From: an uncultured Phascolarctobacterium sp.
Lineage (GTDB): Bacteria > Bacillota > Negativicutes > Acidaminococcales > Acidaminococcaceae
Direction: 5' to 3'
Assembly (NCBI GenBank): GCA_900544795.1
Contig: UQWM01000010.1
Coordinates: forward strand, 1-64,000
Length of the DNA stretch: 64,000 bases
A program made the translations under genes and the position numbers. The notes under the pieces were generated by a model, which searched no databases, was not told the origin of the DNA, and worked only from the letters and a program-made list of their open reading frames with translations. This document shows, one piece after another, positions 15,690 through 24,227 of this stretch (positions within the stretch are counted from its first letter, which is position 1; each line of letters opens with the position of its first letter).

Positions 15690-18497
15690 GTGACGGTAAT
15701 GTTTTGGGAATATTATGGTAAGATGCTCAAATACCGCATAGTTTTGGCTGTTGTGCTGGCTTCCGTGGCAGTTATTGTGGGAAGGCTGGTGCTGCAGGAG
15801 CTGGTTGTGCCTAATTTTGGCATGACAGTGAAGCAGTGGCTGTATACTTATTATCTGCTGGTGGCTGCCAGTATAGCCGCGGGCGCAGTTGTGGCCGCCT
15901 GCTGGCTGAAGTACGGGCTGGGCTACTGCAATACGCTGGCGCACAAGTATCTGCTGGCTTTTGCCTGCGGCGCTGCTGTGATACTGGTAGTGAATACGGT
16001 GCTGGCTGCTGTTTTGCTGCCACCTGTTTTAGAGGGCGGTCTTATCAGCATTTGCTTTGTGACGCTGTCAGGGCTGCTGTATTATTATCTGGACGCGGTG
16101 CTGTTTGCGCTGCCGCCACTGCGCGGGTTCGTGCCTAAAGCTAAAGTGCTGCTGGGCAGGATGTATGGCAATTTTGCGGCCGCTAAGCTGCAAGAGCTGC
16201 GCGAGCTGGAGCAGTCGTTTTTTTCTGATTATCTGTTGTTGGTGCCGCCGGACGTAGCTGCTAAGGGCGCTTTTAAGTGGGACGCTTTATATACGGTTGA
16301 GTGGAGTGGGGCGCAGTATAAGGCGTTGTATCCGCTGAAGCCGCTGATAAGTAAATATTTGGCTGTCAATGAGCTGGCGAAGTATGTTTCGTTTGAAAGT
16401 GTAAATAATACCGGCTATGACGGGCTGCAGGTTGTGCTGAGTATCCCCTATGCTGACGAACGCTTTGCTCCGAAGCTGGTGACGAAGATGTTTACGACAG
16501 GCAAGGTGAAGATCATGCAGAAAGCACCCGTAGCGGCGATATGGCCCGATTTTGTACTGCAGGGGCTGCGGCGCTGGAACCGTTATTATTTTTATTATGA
16601 GAGTGCCGAAAAGACCCAGTTCCATCAGTTTTATTTAAGGCCGTACTGGCCGGGCGAGGCAAGCACGCTGCGCGAGATATATATTGGACAGGAGCATTGC
16701 GAGGTGACGCGCGGGCGGGAATATCCACGTATCGTTACCTGCATGATAGATATGGACGAGCCGATGAACTGCGGCTTTTTGCTGACTGAGGAACCAAAGG
16801 CCGTGAATGTGGGGCATTATCAAAAGGGTACGTTCAGTATCGATTTTGGTACAGTGAACACGACGGTCTATTTTGCTTCGGATACGGAGACTGCCAGGCC
16901 GTGGCAGCTGGGCAGCAGGGTGAAGCTGCTGTGGAAGGGCGACAACGCCCAGGTGAAGCTGCGGCAGAATTTTATTTCGCCGTTGGCGAGCAGTGAGCTG
17001 GAAGCTTGGATTTTGAGTTCTTTCCATATTTATAACGAGAACCTGCAGAAGCAGGAAGATGATTTATTTAAGGACGGCAATGTGTTTTATGTGCACGGTT
17101 TTGATGACCTGGGCAGTTTGCAGAACGTGCTGGCGGAATTGAAGTGGCAGCATGAAAACACTGTGTACCGGCAGGGATTTTTAAACCAGTTGTGCGCCCA
17201 ATGTATGGCAGGTGCGGCCGCACTTGGTATAACCGATATCTCGTGGCGATATTCGTATCCAAAGGCTTTTGTTCGTGAGGAGTGGGTGCGTTACGGCGAG
17301 GTTTGGCAAAAGGTGATCGGGCTGCTGGGAACATTGAGCGGCCCGAAGGAAGAGCTGCATATAAATTGTGCTGTAGATAAGGATTTTGTGGTGCCTGAAA
17401 GTGTTGCTTTGGCTGCTTACTGCGACAAAACCGGCATCGAGCCTTTGGGCAGCGGCAGTATTTGTATGGATATCGGCGGCGGTAGTACGGATATAGTGTT
17501 TTGGTATGGCAAGGACCCGGATATAACCTGGCAGGATTCGCTGCGGTTTGCGGGGCATCATATTTTGCGTGATTATTTGCTGTATGGGCATAATTGCCTG
17601 CTGCTGAAGGAATTGTGCGGGTCGGAGTTATTACTGAAACAGGTGGAAGAGCTGCATCGTTTGGCCTGCATCACGGCCAGGAACAACACGAAACAACAGT
17701 TGAACGCGTTTACGATCCGTCTGGACGCGCTGCTTAAATACGGCGCTGATGAGCTGATGGGAAATTTGGCTGTGGCTGGTGATACCAGTTTGCAGCTGCG
17801 GCATTTTATTTCGTCGGTGACCTTTGGTTTGAGTGGGCTGTTTTTTTACTGCGGCCTGATGTTTGGCAAGCTGTGCCGTGAAGGGCGCTACCGGCATTTG
17901 CATAAGTTCCATTCAATCTATGTGGGCGGTAATGGTTCGCGGCTGTTAGACCTGGCTGCCGCCGGCAGCTTTGGCAGCGATACGAAACTGTATAAGCTGC
18001 TGGCACAGATATTTAGGGACGGTGTAAAGGCAGGAGCCGGCAGTGAACGCTTTAAGGATCTGTTGGACGCTATGGATTTGAAGATCATCCGTATCGTTAA
18101 ATCGTCGGCACCGAAAGAGGAGATAGCGACAGGGCTGTTTTGCGAGATGGCGGCAGAGCTGGGGCTGAAATTTGCCGCAGCGGACGCGGCAGAACCGTTG
18201 CAGCCGTTTGACAGTGAGGCGGACGCTGGTGCTGACGTTAATGAACACGCTGTTTTTATGGAGTTTTTAGAAAATTATAACGAACTGGCCGAAAAGTTTT
18301 TGCAGCAGAAATTGCATTTCAGGAACCAAACCAGCCTTGTGAAGATAGAAGAAGCTGCCGCAGGACATTTGAAGGCAGGCAAGCCGGCGTTTATTGCCGC
18401 TTTGTATGCCGCTTTGAATGACTTGAGCCGCGATGCCGACGGCACCTGGAAAAGCTGGGTGTATTTTGACAGGCGTGAGGCGGACGGTTGCAAATAA
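15690..18497 (+). CDS. Four-TM membrane protein with actin/Hsp70-like ATPase domain
   Basis: A large 935-residue protein. Four predicted membrane helices lie at about 16-35, 50-72, 86-108 and 114-141. Basic residues at the N-terminus and after TM4 put both ends in the cytoplasm. The soluble part holds ASKHA-fold signatures: phosphate-1 DFGTVNTTV (D385), phosphate-2 DIGGGSTDI (D594) and an adenosine-type VGGNGSRLLDL (about 745-755). The spacing of 209 residues between phosphate motifs is larger than in actin. About 240 residues between TM4 and the ATPase are unassigned. GTG start at 15690 with GGGAAAGG 7 nt upstream. This probable motor or switch would couple the cytoplasmic GTPase to the external lipoprotein; that link is inference from the operon. 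Confidence 0.78.
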   Translation: MTVMFWEYYGKMLKYRIVLAVVLASVAVIVGRLVLQELVVPNFGMTVKQWLYTYYLLVAASIAAGAVVAACWLKYGLGYCNTLAHKYLLAFACGAAVILVVNTVLAAVLLPPVLEGGLISICFVTLSGLLYYYLDAVLFALPPLRGFVPKAKVLLGRMYGNFAAAKLQELRELEQSFFSDYLLLVPPDVAAKGAFKWDALYTVEWSGAQYKALYPLKPLISKYLAVNELAKYVSFESVNNTGYDGLQVVLSIPYADERFAPKLVTKMFTTGKVKIMQKAPVAAIWPDFVLQGLRRWNRYYFYYESAEKTQFHQFYLRPYWPGEASTLREIYIGQEHCEVTRGREYPRIVTCMIDMDEPMNCGFLLTEEPKAVNVGHYQKGTFSIDFGTVNTTVYFASDTETARPWQLGSRVKLLWKGDNAQVKLRQNFISPLASSELEAWILSSFHIYNENLQKQEDDLFKDGNVFYVHGFDDLGSLQNVLAELKWQHENTVYRQGFLNQLCAQCMAGAAALGITDISWRYSYPKAFVREEWVRYGEVWQKVIGLLGTLSGPKEELHINCAVDKDFVVPESVALAAYCDKTGIEPLGSGSICMDIGGGSTDIVFWYGKDPDITWQDSLRFAGHHILRDYLLYGHNCLLLKELCGSELLLKQVEELHRLACITARNNTKQQLNAFTIRLDALLKYGADELMGNLAVAGDTSLQLRHFISSVTFGLSGLFFYCGLMFGKLCREGRYRHLHKFHSIYVGGNGSRLLDLAAAGSFGSDTKLYKLLAQIFRDGVKAGAGSERFKDLLDAMDLKIIRIVKSSAPKEEIATGLFCEMAAELGLKFAAADAAEPLQPFDSEADAGADVNEHAVFMEFLENYNELAEKFLQQKLHFRNQTSLVKIEEAAAGHLKAGKPAFIAALYAALNDLSRDADGTWKSWVYFDRREADGCK

Positions 18498-18527
18498 AAA
18501 GAGCTTTTAGGGAAGCGGGGGGATTTG

Positions 18528-18773
18528 ATGATTAAGCTGGATCATAAAAGAATGGGCTTGGAAATAAAGGTGCACAGGATCAGAAAAGGAATTACGCAGC
18601 GGGAGCTGGCTGATATGCTGGGTATTTCGCAGTCGCATTTATGTAATGTAGAAAACGGCAGATTATCGCTTAGCTTGAAGCTGCTGTTGACTCTGCGTAA
18701 TATTTTTGAGTGTTCGTTAGACGAGCTGGTAGTTGAAGATACACCGGATGAAAAGCACACTGAGCACGAATAG
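18528..18773 (+). CDS. XRE-family helix-turn-helix regulator
   Basis: An 81-residue Cro/CI-type protein. The HTH core spans about residues 10-65: GLEIKVHRIRKGITQRELAD, then LGISQSHLCNVENGRLSLSL. There is no ligand-binding domain, only a short acidic tail. The start is ATG 18528, after GGGGGG. It lies 30 bp after the ATPase gene in the same transcript, so it is a good candidate for autoregulation of the tubulin-like operon. Confidence 0.85.
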   Translation: MIKLDHKRMGLEIKVHRIRKGITQRELADMLGISQSHLCNVENGRLSLSLKLLLTLRNIFECSLDELVVEDTPDEKHTEHE

Positions 18774-18796
18774 GTAAGGAGAGGTTTGAATTTTTT

Positions 18797-18982
18797 ATGC
18801 AGCTCGAAAAGGACGGCTTAAAAAAAGAATACCTGAATAGTTCATCGGGCTGTTTGATGGAAAAATGCCCTGTTTGCGGCAGGGAATTTGCCTGTAATAA
18901 AAGTTACCATGTTTATAAGGCGTTTTGTGGAGGCCGTCGCCGGTATTATTGCAGTTACAGCTGTTTTAAGCAAAAAGAATAA
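18797..18982 (+). CDS. Small zinc-binding protein
   Basis: The 61-residue protein has a CPVCG motif near residue 24 and CSYSC near residue 52 (YYCSYSCFK), likely forming one treble-clef or zinc-ribbon site. It is basic between the two motifs (FCGGRRRYYC), which would suit nucleic-acid contact. AGGAGAGG lies 12-13 nt before the ATG. It is the last gene of the tubulin-like operon, 23 bp after the XRE gene. The family is not recognised by name. Confidence 0.65.
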   Translation: MQLEKDGLKKEYLNSSSGCLMEKCPVCGREFACNKSYHVYKAFCGGRRRYYCSYSCFKQKE

Positions 18983-19007
18983 AAATATCAAGGTTGCCCC
19001 CAAAATA

Positions 19008-19055
19008 AATAAGCCTGACGGCTGCGTTTTGCAGCGGTCAGGCTTATTGTATTTT
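19008..19055. terminator. Bidirectional terminator, tubulin operon / feoB
   Basis: An 18-bp stem with one mismatch (19008-19025 with 19031-19048) and a GTTTT loop is followed by GTATTTTTG. It separates two convergent transcription units. Confidence 0.85.
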
Positions 19056-19077
19056 TGTTTAATGCTGGTTTATACGC

Positions 19078-21093
19078 TTAGGCGAAGCCCAGCAGCAGGC
19101 CGATGTGGTAGACGATGAAGGCCACTATCCACGAGGTGATGATTTGATAGGACATAATGTAGAGCATCTGCGCCGTGGAGTTCATTTCGCGCCTGATGGC
19201 AGCCAGTGCGGCTATGCAGGGCGGGTACAGCAGAGAGAAGGTAAGGAAGCTGAGCGCCGTAAGCGGGGTAAAGATGCTTTGCAGCGCCGTGCCGGGAACA
19301 TCGCCGTCGCCGCCCATCAGTACGGACAGGGTGCTGATGACGACTTCTTTGGCTGTAAGGCCGGTAACGAGCGCCGTTGCCGCGCGCCAGTCTCCGAAGC
19401 CCAGCGGTGCGAAGAAGGGGGCGATAAAACTGCCGATGCCGGCCAGCATACTGTTTTCGGGATTTTCGACCATATAGAAGCGGGTATCGAAGCTTTGCAG
19501 CAGCCAAATGACGATGCTGGCCACAAAGATAACGGTAAAGGCTTTGTAGAGGAAGTCTTTAGCCTTGCTCCACATATGCAGCATGATGTTGCGGGCGGTG
19601 GGCAGTCGGTAGGCGGGCAGCTCCATCACGAAGGGTACGGGCTGGCCGTTATAGACGAAGGTTTTTAAAAGCAGGCCCGAGGCGATAGCTACTAAGATGC
19701 CCAAAAGGTAGAGGAACATCATAACGGCGGCTTTGTTATCGGTAAAAAAGGCCGAGATAAAAACGCCGTAGATGGGCAGCTTGGCGCTGCATGACATAAA
19801 GGGTGTCAGGATCATGGTCATTTTGCGGTCGCGTTCGCTGGCGAGGGTGCGGGTGGCCATGATGGCGGGCACGCTGCAGCCGAAGCCGATGAGCATGGGC
19901 ACGAACGAGGAGCCGGAAAGGCCTATCTTACGCAGCAGTTTATCCATAACGAAGGCGATGCGCGCCATGTAGCCGCTGTCTTCGAGCATAGAAAGGAAAA
20001 AGAACAGGGTAACGATGGTGGGCAGGAACGAAAGGACGCTGCCGACGCCGGTAAAAATACCGTCGATGATGAGCGAATGGATGGGCGCACTGATGCCGAT
20101 GGCTGTCAGGCCCGTGTCTGCGGCCTGGGTGACGGCGGTGATGCCGATTTCGAGCCAGTCGCTGAGGGCGGCGCCGATAACGTCGAAGGTGAGCCAAAAG
20201 ACGGTGAAGATGGTGAACAGGAAAATGGGGATCGCGAAGTATTTATGGGTCAGGTAGTGGTCGATCTTGACTGACCGCTGCTGCGCGAAGGTGGCCTGCG
20301 GTTTATGCACCGCATAGGAGCACAGGTCTTCGATATAGGTATAACGCATATCGGCCAGGGCCGCTTCTTTATCGGTCTCCAGCGCTATTTCCAGGTCTTT
20401 TGTGACGTGGTCGATGATGTCCAGCTCGTTGGGGGTAAGTTCAAGCTCATTGGCCAGCAGGTCGTCGCCTTCGATAAGCTTGGTGGCCGAAAAGCGCAGG
20501 GGCAGGCCTTTGCTGCGTACCTTGCCTTCGATGAGGTGGGCGATGGAATGGATCGCCATATGGGTGACGCCAGAACAGAAGTCGAGCCGTTCGGGCAGTT
20601 TTTTATCGGTAGCTGTTTTTAAAGCGCGGGCCAACAGTTCGTCGACGCCGGCGCCGGAGTTGGCTGTGATGGGGACTACGGGCACGGTGAGGCGTTCTTC
20701 CATTTTCTGGATGTCGACAGAGCCGCCGCTGGAAGTGAGTTCGTCCATCATATTGAGCGCCATGACCATAGGGATATTAAGCTCGATAAGCTGGAGCGAC
20801 AGATAGAGGCTGCGCTCGATGTTGGTGGCGTCAAGGATGTTGATGATAACATCGGGTTTGGTGCGCAGCAGCAGGTCACGGGTCACGATCTCTTCCGAGG
20901 TATAGGGTGACAGTGAGTAGATGCCGGGCAGGTCGATGACTGTGATTGCTTTGTTGTGTAAAAGCCTGCCTTCCTTTTTCTGGACCGTGACGCCGGGAAA
21001 GTTGCCAACGTGTTGGTTACTGCCGGTAAGGTAGTTGAAAAGGGTGCTTTTGCCGCAGTTTTGGTTGCCGACAAGGGCGAAGGTCAGGCTCAT
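19078..21093 (-). CDS. feoB: Ferrous iron transporter FeoB
   Basis: Inner-membrane Fe(II) importer with an N-terminal G-protein domain: GNQNCGKST (G1, residues 8-16), DLPGIYSLSPYTSEE (G3) and NMMD (G4, with Met where NKxD is usual). A spacer domain and the gate regions follow. The membrane part starts around residue 285. At 671 residues it is within the usual size. Its ATG overlaps the feoA stop by 4 bp, so the two are coupled. feoC is absent. Confidence 0.96.
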   Translation of the reverse strand: MSLTFALVGNQNCGKSTLFNYLTGSNQHVGNFPGVTVQKKEGRLLHNKAITVIDLPGIYSLSPYTSEEIVTRDLLLRTKPDVIINILDATNIERSLYLSLQLIELNIPMVMALNMMDELTSSGGSVDIQKMEERLTVPVVPITANSGAGVDELLARALKTATDKKLPERLDFCSGVTHMAIHSIAHLIEGKVRSKGLPLRFSATKLIEGDDLLANELELTPNELDIIDHVTKDLEIALETDKEAALADMRYTYIEDLCSYAVHKPQATFAQQRSVKIDHYLTHKYFAIPIFLFTIFTVFWLTFDVIGAALSDWLEIGITAVTQAADTGLTAIGISAPIHSLIIDGIFTGVGSVLSFLPTIVTLFFFLSMLEDSGYMARIAFVMDKLLRKIGLSGSSFVPMLIGFGCSVPAIMATRTLASERDRKMTMILTPFMSCSAKLPIYGVFISAFFTDNKAAVMMFLYLLGILVAIASGLLLKTFVYNGQPVPFVMELPAYRLPTARNIMLHMWSKAKDFLYKAFTVIFVASIVIWLLQSFDTRFYMVENPENSMLAGIGSFIAPFFAPLGFGDWRAATALVTGLTAKEVVISTLSVLMGGDGDVPGTALQSIFTPLTALSFLTFSLLYPPCIAALAAIRREMNSTAQMLYIMSYQIITSWIVAFIVYHIGLLLGFA

Positions 21094-21329
21094 AATTCCT
21101 CCGGTGCGACGATGATCTTATTGGCGTCATCCAGCCGTAGAGTTAGTTCATAGCCGCGCAGAAAGATTTCGATAGGGTCGCCCAGGGGCGCTTTTTTGCG
21201 TACCATGACCTGTGTTTTGGGGGTGAGCCCCATGTCTAAAAAACGGCGGCGCAGAATGCCTTCGCCGCCAACGGTAGTGATGATAGCTTTTTGCCCGATG
21301 GCAATTTTGTCAAGGGTTATTGTTTGCAT
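21090..21329 (-). CDS. feoA: FeoA, ferrous iron transport accessory protein
   Basis: A 79-residue SH3-like protein of the FeoA family that acts on FeoB in the cytoplasm. The pattern LDKIAIGQKAIITTVGG, then RRRFLDMGLTPKTQV and DPIEIFLRGYELTLR, is typical. The ATG follows GAGGTCATCT. It is the first gene of a two-gene operon with a near-consensus promoter. No clean Fur box is obvious. Confidence 0.93.
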   Translation of the reverse strand: MQTITLDKIAIGQKAIITTVGGEGILRRRFLDMGLTPKTQVMVRKKAPLGDPIEIFLRGYELTLRLDDANKIIVAPEEL

Positions 21330-21394
21330 AGATGACCTCGATTTATAGAAATTGTTGAAAATATGCGCTTAGGCAGCATTTTGCTGCTGACTAA

Positions 21395-21423
21395 ATTATA
21401 CGTCCCTGCCTATTGGTTGTCAA
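21395..21423 (-). promoter_or_regulatory. Consensus promoter of feoAB
   Basis: Read on the minus strand, TTGACA (21418-21423) and TATAAT (21395-21400) are separated by exactly 17 bp. A short hairpin (GCAGCA/TGCTGC, about 21373-21387) is in the leader. Confidence 0.85.
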
Positions 21424-21585
21424 TTTTGTTGAGGAAGCAATGGCTCTTTTTAAAAATTACTTGATTTGTTTAAATACTATTTTATGAAAAAAACTTATCA
21501 ATATTGGTTTCGCAACTTTGTAAAAAAGCTGCGCTGCGCTGCTTAAAAAATGCTGTTTAGATGGGTGAAAAAACAGTGAAAACAC

Positions 21586-21613
21586 TTGACAATGATTCAA
21601 TTGGGTGTATAAT
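21586..21613 (+). promoter_or_regulatory. Promoter of perR with possible Fur/PerR operators
   Basis: TTGACA (21586-21591) and TATAAT (21608-21613) are 16 bp apart. TGACAATGATTCAAT between them resembles the left half of a Fur-type 7-1-7 box, and ATTCTAATTAAGAAT just after the -10 is an imperfect inverted repeat. Autoregulation by the encoded Fur-family protein is plausible. Confidence 0.65.
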
Positions 21614-21649
21614 TCTAATTAAGAATAAGTTTCGATAGGAGAGGTATTT

Positions 21650-22054
21650 ATGACTAAGAGGAACACTATCCAAAGACAGTTAGTTATAGCTGCCGTTAGG
21701 TTTTTAGCTGATCATCCGACGGCCGAGGAAGTTTATGACCGTATCACTATGGAATATCCTGATATAAGTAAGGGCACTGTTTACAGGAACCTTAATTCGC
21801 TGGTGGAAAGCGGTCTGCTGGGCAAAGTTTCCGTTCCCAGCGGCGCTGACCGTTTCGACCATATCCTGACCCAGCATTACCATATCAAATGCACTGGTTG
21901 CGGGATGTTTACGAATGTTGAGAATATGGACTATATCGCCGGGCTGGATGAAAAGGTGGGCGAAGCGACCGGGTTTAAAATGGAGGACCACGATATCGTT
22001 TTTAACGGTTTGTGCCCCGAATGCCAGAAGCTGGAAAGCAAGAGCAAGAACTAA
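21650..22054 (+). CDS. perR: Fur-family peroxide regulator PerR
   Basis: A 134-residue Fur-family repressor. The winged helix is N-terminal (HPTAEEVYDRI, then ISKGTVYRNLNSLVESGLL). ADRFDHILTQHYH carries the Asp and His residues equivalent to PerR regulatory-site ligands, and two CxxC motifs (CTGC, CPEC) form the structural zinc site. The direct neighbour rubrerythrin and the length favour PerR over Fur or Zur. The ATG follows AGGAGAGG. Confidence 0.88.
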   Translation: MTKRNTIQRQLVIAAVRFLADHPTAEEVYDRITMEYPDISKGTVYRNLNSLVESGLLGKVSVPSGADRFDHILTQHYHIKCTGCGMFTNVENMDYIAGLDEKVGEATGFKMEDHDIVFNGLCPECQKLESKSKN

Positions 22055-22118
22055 GACCATACACCCGCAATGGGTTGTATAATAAAAAATCATTGTTTTA
22101 TAAAAGGAGGAGTTTCCA

Positions 22119-22673
22119 ATGGAATTTAAAGGAAGTAAGACAGAGGCTAATCTGCATACCGCATTCGCAGGTGAATCGGAAGCGAGAAATAAATATACCT
22201 ACTATGCAGGTATCGCTAAAAAAGAGGGCTACAATCAAATAGCTGCTATTTTTGAAGAGACTGCAGGCAACGAAAAAGAGCATGCTAAGATCTGGTTCAA
22301 AATTTTGATGAGCGGCGGCATCCCGCATGCCAGCCTGCCCGATACCATGACGAACCTGAAAGACGCAGCTGCCGGTGAACATTATGAATGGACCGATATG
22401 TATGCAGGCTTTGCTAAAGAAGCGAGAGAAGAAGGCTTCGACAAAATAGCTTTTCTGTTTGAAGAAGTAGCTAAGATCGAAAAAGAACACGAAGAAAGAT
22501 ATTTGGCACTGCTCGCCAATATCGAAAACGACAGAGTGTTCAAACGTGAAGAAAAACAAGTTTGGATTTGCAGCAACTGCGGCAAGATCGTTATTGCTGA
22601 AAAGGCTCCTGAAAAATGTCCGATCTGCGATCATCCGCAGGGTTATTTTGAATTGAGAAGCACCAATTACTAA
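22119..22673 (+). CDS. rbr: Rubrerythrin
   Basis: A 184-residue peroxide-reducing diiron protein. The ferritin-like domain holds two ExxR/H helices (FAGESEARNKY, TAGNEKEHAK and later VAKIEKEHEERY). The C-terminal rubredoxin domain has CSNCG and CPICD. It reduces hydrogen peroxide in the cytoplasm of anaerobes and is a classic PerR target. It follows perR by 64 bp with AAAGGAGGAG before the ATG, probably co-transcribed. Confidence 0.95.
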   Translation: MEFKGSKTEANLHTAFAGESEARNKYTYYAGIAKKEGYNQIAAIFEETAGNEKEHAKIWFKILMSGGIPHASLPDTMTNLKDAAAGEHYEWTDMYAGFAKEAREEGFDKIAFLFEEVAKIEKEHEERYLALLANIENDRVFKREEKQVWICSNCGKIVIAEKAPEKCPICDHPQGYFELRSTNY

Positions 22674-22689
22674 TACTAAAACAGATTTT

Positions 22690-22724
22690 AACTCCCCCAA
22701 GCTGCCGCTTGGGGGAGTTTTTTA
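22690..22724 (+). terminator. Rho-independent terminator after rubrerythrin
   Basis: A 13-bp perfect stem (22690-22702 with 22707-22719), a TGCC loop and a T-run. Confidence 0.92.
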
Positions 22725-22754
22725 TATATTTTCTTATATATTAGTAAAAAACTA

Positions 22755-22783
22755 TTGTTTTTTCGCTAAATTGAGGTTATAAT
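22755..22783 (+). promoter_or_regulatory. Promoter of the dcw cluster
   Basis: TTGTTT (22755-22760) and TATAAT (22778-22783), 17 bp apart, lie directly before the mraZ leader. Confidence 0.75.
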
Positions 22784-22807
22784 GGTGAAAAGTGGAGCAA
22801 AGTGGAG
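22783..22807 (+). promoter_or_regulatory. MraZ operator (10-bp direct repeats)
   Basis: TGGTG, TGGAG and TGGAG occur at 22783, 22793 and 22803, exactly 10 bp apart. Two of them are embedded in AAAGTGG-N3-AAAGTGG. This matches the spaced TGG-type repeats that MraZ binds in other bacteria. It overlaps the end of the -10 and the start of the transcript, so it suits repression. Confidence 0.72.
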
Positions 22808-22823
22808 GAAGGAGTGTCTCGAA

Positions 22824-23261
22824 ATGTTAATGGGCGAGTTTCAACATAACCTTGATGCAAAGGGACGCCTTTTTATGCCCGTAAAGCTCCGCGAAGCTTT
22901 AGGAACAAGTTTCGTTTTGACCAAAGGGCTGGACGGTTGCTTATTCGTTTACGATATGGAGCAGTGGAGGCTTTTGGAGGCTAAGCTCAATTCTTTGCCG
23001 ATGACCCGTAAGGGTGCCCGCGATTTTAACCGTTTCTTTTTTGGCGGCGCGGCCGAAGGCGAATGCGACAAACAGGGCCGGGTACTTTTGCCCGCTAACC
23101 TGCGCGAGTTTGCCGGACTTGATAAAAACGCCGTGATAGTTGGCGTTGGCAACAGGGCGGAGATTTGGGACGCTGAACGCTGGAATGCTTATAACGAGGA
23201 AAATGCCGAGGATGTGGGCGAGTTAGCCGAGCAGCTGGCAGACCTTGATTTAGGAATTTAA
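22824..23261 (+). CDS. mraZ: Transcriptional regulator MraZ
   Basis: A 145-residue protein with two SpoVT-AbrB-type domains, the first starting MGEFQHNLDAKGRLFMP and the second around EGECDKQGRVLLP. It binds DNA upstream of its own operon and regulates the dcw genes. Start at ATG 22824, giving the usual length, with GGAAGGAG 9 nt upstream; the in-frame upstream ATG at 22782 would put the operator inside the gene. It is first in the dcw cluster. Confidence 0.95.
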   Translation: MLMGEFQHNLDAKGRLFMPVKLREALGTSFVLTKGLDGCLFVYDMEQWRLLEAKLNSLPMTRKGARDFNRFFFGGAAEGECDKQGRVLLPANLREFAGLDKNAVIVGVGNRAEIWDAERWNAYNEENAEDVGELAEQLADLDLGI

Positions 23262-23280
23262 AAGACAGGCGGCTTAGAAA

Positions 23281-24210
23281 ATGGAATTTGTACATAAAAG
23301 CGTATTGCTAGGCGAGAGTATCGACTGGCTGATAACTGACAGGGATGGAATTTATGTGGACTGCACCATGGGTGGTGCGGGACATTCCAAAGGGTTCGCC
23401 ATGCAGCTGGGTGAGCGGGGCACGCTGGTCGCTATCGATCAGGACGATGACGCTATTACGGCTGCAAGTGAAAGATTACAGGGGATGCCTTGTAAGATAA
23501 AGATCGCTAAATCGAATTTTAAGGATTTTGGCGAGGTTTTAGACGGTTTTGGTATCGAGCAGATCGACGGTATCTTTTTTGACCTGGGTGTTTCTTCTTA
23601 TCAACTGGACACACCGGAACGTGGGTTTTCGTATATGAACGACGGCCCACTGGATATGAGGATGGATAAAAGTGGCAGAAAAGATGCTTACTATATAGTG
23701 AATCATTATAAAGAGGATGAACTGGCGGAGATGATCTACCGTTACGGCGAAGAACGCTGGAGCAGGAGGATCGCGCAGTTTATAGTGAGTGAACGGGCGG
23801 CAGCGCCCATTGAAACAACTTTTGAACTGGTGAATGTGATCAAAAAGGCCATTCCCAAGGGAGCGCGGCAGGATGGTCCGCACCCGGCGAAGCGTACGTT
23901 TCAGGCGATACGCATCGAAGTGAACGACGAGCTGAATATTTTGGAAAAGGTTGTGACGCAGGCGGTAGAACGCTTGAAGAGCGGCGGCCGGATAGGCGTT
24001 ATTACTTTTCACTCGTTAGAGGACAGGATTGTTAAACAGACATTGGCTCAGCTGGCGAAGGGCTGTATTTGCCCGCCGCAGCTTCCGATTTGTGTATGCG
24101 GCAGGACGCCGCTGGTGAAAAAGACGGGGAACATAGTTCCCAGCGATGCGGAAATAGAAGCTAATCCGCGTTCGCGCAGCGCACGGTTACGGTATGCGAT
24201 CAAACGCTGA
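23281..24210 (+). CDS. rsmH: 16S rRNA (cytosine-1402-N4)-methyltransferase RsmH
   Basis: A 309-residue SAM-dependent methyltransferase modifying C1402 in the ribosomal decoding centre. VDCTMGGAGHSKG is motif I, FDLGVSSYQLDTPERGFS is the highly conserved central block, and the C-terminus has NPRSRSARLRYAIKR. Standard second gene of the dcw cluster, 19 bp after mraZ. Confidence 0.97.
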   Translation: MEFVHKSVLLGESIDWLITDRDGIYVDCTMGGAGHSKGFAMQLGERGTLVAIDQDDDAITAASERLQGMPCKIKIAKSNFKDFGEVLDGFGIEQIDGIFFDLGVSSYQLDTPERGFSYMNDGPLDMRMDKSGRKDAYYIVNHYKEDELAEMIYRYGEERWSRRIAQFIVSERAAAPIETTFELVNVIKKAIPKGARQDGPHPAKRTFQAIRIEVNDELNILEKVVTQAVERLKSGGRIGVITFHSLEDRIVKQTLAQLAKGCICPPQLPICVCGRTPLVKKTGNIVPSDAEIEANPRSRSARLRYAIKR

Positions 24211-24227
24211 TTTGGAGGGTGTAGAGC

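Noticed and set aside
15006..15944. 312-codon antisense ORF across the lipoprotein and ATPase genes
   Set aside because: It overlaps two well-supported genes. His/Gln-rich composition is typical of a reversed frame.
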